This document shows, one piece after another, positions 7,437 to 13,629 of a DNA stretch of 24,752 nucleotides; within the stretch, counting starts at the first letter, position 1, and each line of letters opens with the position of its first letter. The notes beneath the pieces were generated by a model. That model saw only the letters and a list, made by a program, of their open reading frames with translations. It ran no database searches and was not told where the DNA came from. Source of the stretch: Candidatus Bathyarchaeota archaeon (GTDB taxonomy: Archaea > Thermoproteota > Bathyarchaeia > Bathyarchaeales > Bathycorpusculaceae). Location of the stretch: contig JAGTQT010000017.1 in assembly GCA_018396615.1 (NCBI GenBank), forward strand, positions 1 to 24,752, read 5' to 3'. The translations under genes were made by a program, and so were the position numbers.

Positions 7437-7697
7437 ATGGCTGAAAGAGCAATATCCGCATCAGATGCCGCAGGCATAGGAAAGCAGACGCCACGAGTCT
7501 ACGTGCCAAGAATCATCCACGTTGACTGGGCAACAATCCACGTGCTCATAGGCGTAGCAAGCCACGTAGCATGGAAAATCCTAGCCAAAAAATACAAAGT
7601 GATAAGGCTTAGAGGCAAGTTCTCGGAGCACAAAAGCGTCATATCCGACTTGATGAAGAAGTGGTGCTGGGAACTCGTCGAAGGACAAATAACCTAA
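7437..7697 (+). CDS. Small hypothetical protein
   Basis: The product has 86 residues and no recognised family. The ATG follows GGTGATATAA at good spacing, and the gene is the first of the unit 7437-10115. After an N-terminal MAERAISASDAAGIGK come a segment rich in Ile, Val, His and Trp (RIIHVDWATIHVLIGVASH), possibly a buried helix, and then a basic stretch (ILAKKYKVIRLRGKF). The hydrophobicity is too weak to call a membrane helix confidently. Its place directly before a proline-tailed protein and a methyltransferase gives no firm function. Confidence 0.65.
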   Translation: MAERAISASDAAGIGKQTPRVYVPRIIHVDWATIHVLIGVASHVAWKILAKKYKVIRLRGKFSEHKSVISDLMKKWCWELVEGQIT

Positions 7698-7722
7698 GCC
7701 CGCCAGCTGAGGTGAACAATGC

Positions 7723-8382
7723 ATGGCTGCAAGACCAGGAGAGTTCACGCTAACAGGCTGGCTTGACCCCGTCTTCGACTACTTCGCCAAACAAGCAGAC
7801 ATACCCCTTGCGGACTATACAGCTGTGGCTGGAGCAGAAGGCATAGGCGCATCCATCGAATTCATCACAGACCTCTTCACTAAAGGGCTGTTGAACAAAG
7901 CCATAAACTTCCTCGTAGGCATAACTTCCGCGGGCTACGGAATATGGGGAAAGCCCACACCCCAGAGACTGAGACGAGAGCTAATCACTTTGGGACAGCA
8001 CGCCCTAACAAGAGTGGTTGACATGAAGCCTAGCGACGCCCTTGAACTGAGGCAAAGCATAGACACACTCGTAGAAGGCTTAAGGCTTGGAGACACAAGC
8101 AGAGTAGCCGAAGCCCTCCTACGCTCGCCAGAAGAACTTCGACAAATGCTCTCGGCCCTAGGCGCTCCAGTGTCGCCTGCCCCTCCAGAACTGCCTTCTG
8201 CCCCTCTCGCTCCACCACTTGTCAGACCAACCCTTGAAGGCGCTCCCCCAGCAGCACCCTTACCAGCGCCTCCAGCCCCACCGCTTCCACCCTCAGCCCC
8301 ACTTTTCCGAGCAACATCGGACAGCTTCCAACCTCCAGCCCCCACAGTAGCTAAAAGACTGTTCAGAGAAACCCTAGGCTAG
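7723..8382 (+). CDS. Hypothetical protein with long proline/alanine-rich tail
   Basis: The product has 219 residues and no recognised family. The ATG is seven bases after GAGGTGA. Residues 1-95 are largely hydrophobic and glycine/alanine-rich (AVAGAEGIGASIEFITDLF, INFLVGITSAGYGIWG), which suggests membrane-associated or tightly packed helices. Residues 96-145 form charged helices (LELRQSIDTLVEGLRLGD). Residues 150-205 are a low-complexity run rich in Pro, Ala and Leu (PPELPSAPLAPPLV), and the protein ends with a short basic tail. This head-plus-flexible-arm layout is common in virion-associated proteins, but that is only suggestive. It is the second gene of the unit and ends about 100 bp before the methyltransferase. 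Confidence 0.7.
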   Translation: MAARPGEFTLTGWLDPVFDYFAKQADIPLADYTAVAGAEGIGASIEFITDLFTKGLLNKAINFLVGITSAGYGIWGKPTPQRLRRELITLGQHALTRVVDMKPSDALELRQSIDTLVEGLRLGDTSRVAEALLRSPEELRQMLSALGAPVSPAPPELPSAPLAPPLVRPTLEGAPPAAPLPAPPAPPLPPSAPLFRATSDSFQPPAPTVAKRLFRETLG

Positions 8383-8480
8383 ACTAAGTCCAAGAACAGA
8401 AATGCGTTGCGCTTGAAGATGCATGCGACTAGTGCAGACACTTTCTCTTCACCGTGGGCTCTGCGCACGACGGTGCCGAA

Positions 8481-10115
8481 GTGTTACCAGTCAACCAAGT
8501 GTTAGTGGGCGACTGCACTAATGTAATGAAAGGTTTTCCAGCAGAAAGCATCGACATGGTTATGTTTTCTCCGCCCTATTATGGGCTTCGTAATTATGGT
8601 GAGGCTACGGAAACAGTTTGGGGTGGCTATGGGAATTGTAGCCATGAATGGGTTGAAGAGCGAATGACTCTTGTCCATGAAAACAGAAATTTTTCAATAG
8701 GAGCACAGGAAGACGTTCACGGAAATAAGCTCACAACTTACATTAAGAAGTATGATGATGGGAAGGCTGGCTTTTGCGTCAAGTGCGGTGCCTGGAAAGG
8801 ACAGCTTGGGTTAGAGCCTTCTTGGCGAATGTATGTTGCGCACTTGCTTATGGTTTGCAGAGAAATCAAACGAGTTCTGAAAGCAGCTGGAAGCATGTAT
8901 ATCGTGCTTGGAGACACTTATGCTGGTTCCCACTGCGGAAGAGGCGACAAAACCCTTTTCCAAAACTATCGCAGAGTAAAGGTTGCAGGAAACCTATACG
9001 ACAAGCCAAGCCCCCAAGCAAAAGCCACAGAGTACAAACCCAAGTGTCTAATGGGGATTCCGTGGCGCGTAGCCTTCGCATTAATAGATGATGGCTGGAT
9101 ACTACGCAACGACATTATCTGGCGCAAGCCCAACGCTATGCCCTCAAGCGTTAAAGACCGCCTAACACAAACCTACGAGCACATCTTTTTCTTCGTTAAA
9201 AACCGCAAGTACTATTATGATTTGGATGCGATAAGGGAGCCTCATAAAACAGCCTTCGCTCCTTTTAATCTGAGAGTGAGAGACGTAAAACGTGGGAAAG
9301 GCGGAAAATCGGCTTTTGGACAGTTAAAGGCCTCAAAAGAAGAAGTTGATAATTATGTTTATCCAGAAAGCGGAAGAATCAGAGGGCTTATTCAGAGGCT
9401 TTACGACATCGCTAAGCAAATCCGCGGTCAAACATGCTATCAAGGAAAAAACAAAGATTTGCATGGATGGAAAGAGGCGTGCTCCAATGCTAAGGCGTAT
9501 CGCGATGCATTGAAGATTTTGGAGCAGCAGGAAACGCTTACAAACGCGGAGAAGAGGTTTCTACAGGATTATGTTCAAAACCATCTTGGACATCCCTTAG
9601 GCAGAAATCCAGGCGACGTAATTTCTGAACGTGTTAGGGCGAACTTAGACCATTTTGTCCCGAGAGGAAGCGGCGGACATTATGCTTATGGAGGCTTATA
9701 CTCAAAAGAGGGTAAGCATGCGCATCCTTTGGGCAAGAACCCGGGAGATGTTGTTCTGACCAAGCATGACTTGGCTATTAACCGTTTTGGAAACTTCAGC
9801 TACACTGATCCGCTTCACACTAAAGCTTACAATCAGAAAGGGAAAAACCCGGGTGATTACTGGAGTGTCTGCACCAAGCCCTTCAAAGGCGCTCACTTCG
9901 CTGTCTATCCAGAGGAAATATGCGTTAAGCCTATTCTTTCCAGCTGCCCCAAAGACGGCGTAGTTTTAGATCCTATGTGTGGAAGCGGAACAACCTTGGC
10001 TGTTGCTAAAAAGCTTGGACGCAATTACATAGGAATAGACATCAACCCAAAATATGTGGAAATTGCGGTCAAACGCTTACTCAAGATCGGTTGCATCAAA
10101 CCGCTCATTTTCTAG
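8481..10115 (+). CDS. Site-specific DNA methyltransferase, N4-cytosine/N6-adenine type
   Basis: Methylates an exocyclic amino group of cytosine or adenine in DNA, using S-adenosylmethionine. The catalytic motif SPPY (residues 30-33) comes before the SAM-binding motif DPMCGSGTT (497-505), the beta-class order; SPPY favours N4-cytosine. An insert with C53, H55, C99 and C102 looks like a zinc-binding ribbon, as in many phage methyltransferases. The usual GKNPGD motif occurs three times (about 374, 418, 454), inside an extra region that makes the protein unusually long (544 residues). The GTG at 8481 follows GGTG by five bases; a GTG at 8454 is the alternative. No restriction endonuclease is nearby, so it is probably an orphan enzyme protecting or marking the element's DNA. 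Its 3' end overlaps the convergent AbrB-type gene by 11 bp. Confidence 0.93.
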   Translation: MLPVNQVLVGDCTNVMKGFPAESIDMVMFSPPYYGLRNYGEATETVWGGYGNCSHEWVEERMTLVHENRNFSIGAQEDVHGNKLTTYIKKYDDGKAGFCVKCGAWKGQLGLEPSWRMYVAHLLMVCREIKRVLKAAGSMYIVLGDTYAGSHCGRGDKTLFQNYRRVKVAGNLYDKPSPQAKATEYKPKCLMGIPWRVAFALIDDGWILRNDIIWRKPNAMPSSVKDRLTQTYEHIFFFVKNRKYYYDLDAIREPHKTAFAPFNLRVRDVKRGKGGKSAFGQLKASKEEVDNYVYPESGRIRGLIQRLYDIAKQIRGQTCYQGKNKDLHGWKEACSNAKAYRDALKILEQQETLTNAEKRFLQDYVQNHLGHPLGRNPGDVISERVRANLDHFVPRGSGGHYAYGGLYSKEGKHAHPLGKNPGDVVLTKHDLAINRFGNFSYTDPLHTKAYNQKGKNPGDYWSVCTKPFKGAHFAVYPEEICVKPILSSCPKDGVVLDPMCGSGTTLAVAKKLGRNYIGIDINPKYVEIAVKRLLKIGCIKPLIF

Positions 10116-10272
10116 TTTCTCTGAACAAGGGCTTGTGCTTGCTTCTTTCGACAACGTATCTCTCTCCTATTCTTATCCACACCAAAGTGTCGCCGTCTTT
10201 TAGGTCAAGCTCTCTACGTACCTGACTTGGCACTTGCGTCTTGCCCTTCTGAAAGATTTTCGAGGTTGCCAC
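10105..10272 (-). CDS. AbrB/SpoVT-type DNA-binding protein
   Basis: A short gene of 55 residues. The product reads TSKIFQKGKTQVPSQVRREL, then DLKDGDTLVWIRIGERYVVE, the full swapped-hairpin (looped-hinge) AbrB/MazE DNA-binding fold with its characteristic KGxxQVPxxVRxxL and GDxLxW segments. The in-frame GTG at 10272 is the first standard start. A CTG at 10287 is also possible; upstream of that lies an in-frame TGA. Proteins this short usually act as antitoxin-like or transition-state repressors, but no toxin partner is visible. It is transcribed towards the methyltransferase and away from the promoter at 10334, which it could regulate. Confidence 0.8.
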   Translation of the reverse strand: MATSKIFQKGKTQVPSQVRRELDLKDGDTLVWIRIGERYVVERSKHKPLFRETRK

Positions 10273-10333
10273 TATCTGCTCTGTCAGAGCTCATCCCTTC
10301 CGACGTACATCTTTGTATATTTTAGTACGGACA

Positions 10334-10371
10334 CATTAATAAGGTTACTCTTATGGATACATCAGTGGTGA
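10334..10371 (+). promoter_or_regulatory. Promoter with shared element motif, gene at 10378
   Basis: An AT-rich TATA-like stretch (CATTAATAAG, 10334-10343) is followed by GTTACTCTTATGGATACAT (10344-10362) and GGTGA (10367-10371), six bases before the GTG start. TTATGGATACAT here matches CTATGGATACAT at 7411 in eleven of twelve bases, far more than a core promoter requires. Confidence 0.65.
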
Positions 10372-10377
10372 ATAGTC

Positions 10378-10881
10378 GTGCCAGGTTTAGGTAAAGGCTT
10401 GCCCGACATCCCAGAATGGATGGCCCTGCAACTAGCCGCATTAGAAGAGTCAACGCTAACAAAAACGAAAGAATGGAATCCCGTGGCTGACGGCGTTAGA
10501 CCCCTAAGACCAGAAGACTTGGACCTTCCGGAAGGAACCTACGGCTTCGAAGTCCCGCCTGGCGAGTACAGATTAGTCTCCACCTTCAGCCTGCCTTCAG
10601 GCGTAGGCGTACAATTCTGCGGATGGTTCTGCGACGGCGACCTAGGCTACAACAGCTACCTAAGAGTGATCATTAATGGCGTAAAAAGACAAGAAATCAG
10701 CGCCAGAGTGCCCTACCAACAACGCAGCAGATACGTCCTAACACTAGAACAAATCGCCTACGCACGAGAAAACGATAAGGTTACCTTGCTGGTTTATAAC
10801 GGCACAGGTGCCCCTGTTCAGCTCTGCCTGTTCCCCATAGCCTTCATTGCAGGACCAAGAAAAACCTTACTAATCGAGTAA
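10378..10881 (+). CDS. Hypothetical beta-rich protein, putative structural
   Basis: The product has 167 residues and no recognised family. The start is a GTG six bases after GGTGA. It opens MPGLGKGLPDIPEW, close to the MPKLGKG opening of the gene at 11561. Residues 45-165 look like a beta-sandwich: EGTYGFEVPPGEYRLVSTFS, SYLRVIINGVKRQEI, KVTLLVYNGTGAPVQLCLF. Such a compact, soluble, all-beta module would suit a virion, fibre or ligand-binding role. It stands alone between the AbrB-type gene and a minus-strand membrane protein, with its own copy of the shared promoter, so it is probably made with the other putative structural proteins. Confidence 0.7.
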   Translation: MPGLGKGLPDIPEWMALQLAALEESTLTKTKEWNPVADGVRPLRPEDLDLPEGTYGFEVPPGEYRLVSTFSLPSGVGVQFCGWFCDGDLGYNSYLRVIINGVKRQEISARVPYQQRSRYVLTLEQIAYARENDKVTLLVYNGTGAPVQLCLFPIAFIAGPRKTLLIE

Positions 10882-10945
10882 CTGCACTAGCTCCATCAAA
10901 TTCATATACTCCAGTCAAAAATGCGTATTAAGGAAAACGTAGACT

Positions 10946-11146
10946 TTACAGAACCACACCTATTGCAAATAAAATTACTCCTATTATAAAGACAAGAATG
11001 ATTTGTATGCGTACCGACTCGTGCGAATAGGAAATGAACGGTTTTACGGGAACCCTCTTGTTTTTCGGCGTAGTCTTCTCTAGGATGAAAAGTACGAGGC
11101 AAGCAATAAGGGAAATAACCCCAAGTGCGATCACTTGAAGATTCAT
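10946..11146 (-). CDS. Small two-helix membrane protein
   Basis: The product has 66 residues from the ATG at 11146. Two hydrophobic segments (residues 3-22, LQVIALGVISLIACLVLFIL, and about 46-64, QIILVFIIGVILFAIGVV) flank a basic loop (KTTPKNKRVPVK), so it is a hairpin membrane protein. A TTG at 11176 would add ten residues (MEREKGVDNT) but has no ribosome-binding site. GGTG is found 11 bases before the ATG, within a perfect inverted repeat that abuts the start. No family is recognised. Small two-helix proteins of this kind include holins and other viral membrane proteins, but nothing here shows which it is. Confidence 0.6.
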   Translation of the reverse strand: MNLQVIALGVISLIACLVLFILEKTTPKNKRVPVKPFISYSHESVRIQIILVFIIGVILFAIGVVL

Positions 11147-11161
11147 GGTGTTATCAACACC
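11122..11161 (-). promoter_or_regulatory. Two hairpins flanking the start codon of the small membrane protein
   Basis: On the minus strand GGTGTT-GAT-AACACC (11161-11147) ends directly at the ATG and contains the only ribosome-binding-like GGTG. A second perfect inverted repeat, CAAGTG-ATCG-CACTTG (11137-11122), lies nine bases into the gene. Both arms are six base pairs. The first could mask the ribosome-binding site and limit translation. Confidence 0.5.
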
Positions 11162-11247
11162 TTTTTCTCGCTCCAATGCTGAAGTACTTTAAGAACGTCA
11201 TATCAAAAAATGTTTTTGTGCCAACGCAAGCCCATTTGAAACGTACT

Positions 11248-11475
11248 TCAACCGTTTGTTATTGTGTCTTCTACTTTCTTTAGTCTTAAGTCTATTTCGT
11301 TGATTCTTCTCTGGAGTCCTCTCAATGTGGGATCTCCTGTGTAAGCGCTGATGTACTCTGTTAGAGCTTCCCTTATTATGACACTAAGATACTTCTCACC
11401 CTTTCCAGAAGCTATCGTCTTCAACGTTTCAACTATCTTGCTATCTAAGCGGACGTTAACGAGGACTTTGGGCAT
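11248..11475 (-). CDS. Ribbon-helix-helix (CopG-type) transcriptional regulator
   Basis: The product has 75 residues. MPKVLVNVRLDSKIVETLKT is the N-terminal beta strand and first helix of a ribbon-helix-helix domain. The turn (ASGKGEKYLSVIIREALTEY) and second helix follow, completing the DNA-binding dimer unit by residue 45. Residues 46-75 (RGLQRRINEIDLRLKKVED) form a short coiled coil, probably for oligomerisation. The ATG at 11475 is divergent from the structural cassette at 11561, and the two share a TATA box. GTGTTACAC, a small palindrome about ten bases upstream of its start, is a possible autoregulatory site. It is a good candidate for the regulator that recognises the repeated promoter motif, though that is inference. 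Confidence 0.88.
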   Translation of the reverse strand: MPKVLVNVRLDSKIVETLKTIASGKGEKYLSVIIREALTEYISAYTGDPTLRGLQRRINEIDLRLKKVEDTITNG

Positions 11476-11510
11476 TGTGTTACACTCTGTTTACATTTGT
11501 GATATAACTG

Positions 11511-11547
11511 TTTTATAAAGTTACCACCCATGTATCCACAAAGGTGA
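11511..11547 (+). promoter_or_regulatory. Two-way promoter between RHH regulator and structural cassette
   Basis: TTTTATAAAG (11511-11520) is a near-symmetric TATA box usable in both directions. On the plus strand it is followed by GTTACCACCCATGTATCCA (11520-11538) and GGTGA (11543-11547). The copy at 16629 reads GTACCACTCATGTATACAT, so these two form a subgroup of the shared motif. Confidence 0.6.
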
Positions 11548-11560
11548 CAGAGGCGACGGA

Positions 11561-12034
11561 ATGCCAAAACTTGGGAAAGGTGAAATTCTCATCCTCGACA
11601 AGATAGCGTATCGCATTGGACGTGTTGAACGGCTGATTTATGTTGAACCAGTCAGCTTAGGCGCAGGAGAAACTGACAAACTCACAGACGTGAAAAATCT
11701 AACGCCAGAAGATGCAGAAATTTATTACATTGAGGAGCTGGACTGGAGCGGTCCCACTAGGCATCAGCTTCAGTACCCTAGAGGCGTACCAAGGCATACT
11801 CCTCACGGAATGGACGTGAAAATACGAGAATGGCAATGCCCTTACACGGTAGAAGTTCACGTTAAGAAGGCAACCTTTCCAACTTTGGTCTCTGACAATG
11901 AGCTTGCGAATGTGGCGATTACACAGGACGTTTGGTTTTACGGTTGGATGTACAAAGATGTGGAGATAATTAAAGCTGATGAAGTTGAGTCGGCGAGAAG
12001 GGCTGGTGTAAGGGTTTTGGAGGCGGAGGCTTAG
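11561..12034 (+). CDS. Hypothetical protein, first gene of putative structural cassette
   Basis: The product has 157 residues. The family is unknown. It opens MPKLGKGEILILDKIAYRIG, sharing the MPxLGKG start with the gene at 10378. The rest alternates polar and hydrophobic residues in a beta-rich pattern (RLIYVEPVSLGAG, YTVEVHVKKATFPTLV, ITQDVWFYGWMYKDVEII) and ends in a short helix (ESARRAGVRVLEAEA). No signal peptide or membrane segment is seen. The ATG follows GAGGCGACGGA, with GGTGA further upstream. The next gene starts five bases after its stop, and all genes to 15698 run in the same direction with little or no spacing, so it belongs to a single cassette. Confidence 0.7.
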   Translation: MPKLGKGEILILDKIAYRIGRVERLIYVEPVSLGAGETDKLTDVKNLTPEDAEIYYIEELDWSGPTRHQLQYPRGVPRHTPHGMDVKIREWQCPYTVEVHVKKATFPTLVSDNELANVAITQDVWFYGWMYKDVEIIKADEVESARRAGVRVLEAEA

Positions 12035-12039
12035 GCAAA

Positions 12040-12384
12040 ATGAGTGAAAGAGAAGGGCTTAAAGTTGCGAAGAGAATCTGGGTTGACCCACACAAGCAAT
12101 TGAGAAACCGTAAGCCAATCACAGGTTCCGTGGAAACCGCTGGAACAAAGAAAGCATTGTACACTGGAACCTTCATAGCCTTAACAATAGTTGTGAGCAA
12201 CGATTCGCCCGGCGCAGTATGGTTTGAAATCTACGACGGCGACGCCAAAGTCATTGGAAGAGGAACGTTAGCAGCCAATGAAGTGAGACCATTAACAAAC
12301 CTATGGCTTCCCTTTAATCGTAGCGTAGAAGTGAACTCAAACGCGACAACAACAATCTTCACCTTTGGAGGTTTCACTCCCTAA
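12040..12384 (+). CDS. Hypothetical beta-rich protein, putative structural
   Basis: The product has 114 residues and the family is unknown. After a basic N-terminus (KVAKRIWVDPHKQLRNRK), residues 33-112 form a clear series of beta strands (GTFIALTIVVSND, AVWFEIYDGDAKVIGRGTL, RSVEVNSNATTTIFTFGG), as in a small jelly-roll or fibronectin-like fold. The motif order (strand, FEIYDGD turn, strand, then a Pro/Leu segment) is similar to that in the gene at 12973 (FKLLWDGKDASIEYYV), hinting at a common origin. Its ATG is ten bases after GGAGG, inside the cassette. Several such short beta proteins in one operon suit fibre, decoration or capsid components. Confidence 0.7.
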   Translation: MSEREGLKVAKRIWVDPHKQLRNRKPITGSVETAGTKKALYTGTFIALTIVVSNDSPGAVWFEIYDGDAKVIGRGTLAANEVRPLTNLWLPFNRSVEVNSNATTTIFTFGGFTP

Positions 12385-12405
12385 CAATTCTTGGAGCACC
12401 GCTAG

Positions 12406-12972
12406 ATGGCTGAGGAAGAGAGAGTTCCTGCTGTTCCTAAACCAACGCTTCTGGACCAGCTAGGCGCTTTAATCACGAGGCTCGACCCGCTCATAGCTCA
12501 TATTGCTGAGACAGAGACGAGAAGGGAAGCAGTAGACAAAGAGATTCTGGCAGTGTTGAAAAGTATTGAGGCAGTTTTAAAAGAGGCGCAGCCGCCGATT
12601 GTTGTGGCTGCTGAAAGAATTCCTGTCGTAAGAGCTGTGACTGTTCCCTCGGAGCCGTTTGACGTTAGGATTAAGCCCACGCCCCTACCAGTAGCTCTTC
12701 CCAAACATAGAAACTATTTGAGTACAGAAGAAACGGTTGTGAAAGGCAAGCCTAAAGAGATCAAAGTTACAGTTGAGTTGGGTCGTGACGGCGAATACGG
12801 CTACATTGTCAGCGACAAGGGCGCAATTAGGGTACGCATAAACGGCGGCGAACAAATCCCACTTTTCAAGGGTCAAGCAATATACTTTCATGAGCTGAAC
12901 CTGCAAGTCTCAAGGCTGGACATTTCCACAGAGTCAACGGTTCCATTGGCTTATCGGCTTCTGGTGGTCTAA
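12406..12972 (+). CDS. Hypothetical protein: N-terminal helix, C-terminal beta domain
   Basis: The product has 188 residues and no recognised family. Residues 12-68 are helical and may form a coiled coil (LLDQLGALITRLDPLIAHIA, VLKSIEAVLKEAQ). A proline/valine-rich linker follows (VPSEPFDVRIKPTPLPVALP). Residues 108-188 are beta-rich (KEIKVTVELGRDGEYGYIV, AIRVRINGGEQIPLF, PLAYRLLVV). A helical stalk followed by a beta head is a common layout in phage base-plate and fibre proteins, so a virion role is possible. The ATG is about ten bases after GGAG. Its stop is followed immediately by the TTG start of the next gene. Confidence 0.7.
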   Translation: MAEEERVPAVPKPTLLDQLGALITRLDPLIAHIAETETRREAVDKEILAVLKSIEAVLKEAQPPIVVAAERIPVVRAVTVPSEPFDVRIKPTPLPVALPKHRNYLSTEETVVKGKPKEIKVTVELGRDGEYGYIVSDKGAIRVRINGGEQIPLFKGQAIYFHELNLQVSRLDISTESTVPLAYRLLVV

Positions 12973-13344
12973 TTGGTTCATCAGCTTTCCCCTTCCGAAG
13001 CAATCCCTAAACCCTTGGCGACGACGAAAGCGAAGGGCTCAGCGGTCACCACAGCAGATTATGCGACGATAGCTGAAATAACGGTGACGAAGGACAAGAC
13101 CTTTCATCTAGCCAAAGTTACGGTTTCATGCCCTGAAGATGTCATGTTCAAGCTCCTGTGGGATGGAAAAGACGCGAGCATAGAATACTATGTGATGGGT
13201 AAGCTTCCTTTCACCGACTGGTTTCCTTGGGGTTGGCATCCATGCGAAGGCGACGGCTCTAAGAAGTTTGAGCTGCAAGCCAAGTATCCCACTGGGGGAA
13301 CAGCTGGGACAGTTCATGCAGAGATTTGCGGAGAGGAGGAATAA
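12973..13344 (+). CDS. Hypothetical beta-rich protein, putative structural
   Basis: The product has 123 residues and the family is unknown. The TTG start directly follows the previous stop, with GGTGGT five bases upstream inside the preceding gene, so translation is probably coupled. Residues 22-118 form beta strands (TADYATIAEITVTKDKTFH, LAKVTVSCPEDVMFKLLWDG, KKFELQAKYPTGGTAGTVHA). A tryptophan-rich loop is notable (TDWFPWGWHPCEGDG). Three cysteines are present, two of which might pair if the protein is exported. The fold pattern resembles the gene at 12040. It fits the cassette of small beta proteins; no enzymatic motif is visible. Confidence 0.68.
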   Translation: MVHQLSPSEAIPKPLATTKAKGSAVTTADYATIAEITVTKDKTFHLAKVTVSCPEDVMFKLLWDGKDASIEYYVMGKLPFTDWFPWGWHPCEGDGSKKFELQAKYPTGGTAGTVHAEICGEEE

Positions 13345-13347
13345 CCG

Positions 13348-13617
13348 ATGTCGCGTAGAGTTGGCTTAAGGTACATGCAAAGCATTACTGGAAAAAAGAG
13401 AATCCCAAAATGGAAAGGCTCCACAAAGTCTAGGTACCGTGAGGGAAGCATAATGGAACAGCCGAAAATGGCTTTTGCTCACGTTAACGCTGGCAGCAAC
13501 AAGGACTTATTGCAAATGGCTTTTTCGCATTCGAATGCTGCAAGCAACACTGGTGAGGCTTTGATGGCTTTTGTCCACGGCAATGTTGGAAGCATTTTGG
13601 CGCCTCTCCCGCCATAA
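13348..13617 (+). CDS. Small protein with three MAF-H-N repeats
   Basis: The product has 89 residues. The first 35 are strongly basic (SRRVGLRYMQSITGKKRIPK). The rest is three near repeats of 16-17 residues: MAFAHVNAGSN, MAFSHSNAASN and MAFVHGNVGSI, each with the core MAFxHxNxxS. Such short repeats may form a small beta-solenoid or a fibril-like stack, or bind metal or ligand through the regularly spaced histidines; I know of no named family. The ATG follows GGAGG by eight bases. It lies between a short beta protein and the large jelly-roll protein, so it may help attach or assemble the surface structure. Confidence 0.7.
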   Translation: MSRRVGLRYMQSITGKKRIPKWKGSTKSRYREGSIMEQPKMAFAHVNAGSNKDLLQMAFSHSNAASNTGEALMAFVHGNVGSILAPLPP

Positions 13618-13629
13618 GAGGCTAAGGTT

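Noticed and set aside
7935..8345. Minus-strand glycine/alanine-rich frame
   Set aside because: It mirrors the Pro/Ala-rich tail of the plus-strand gene at 7723 and has no ribosome-binding site.
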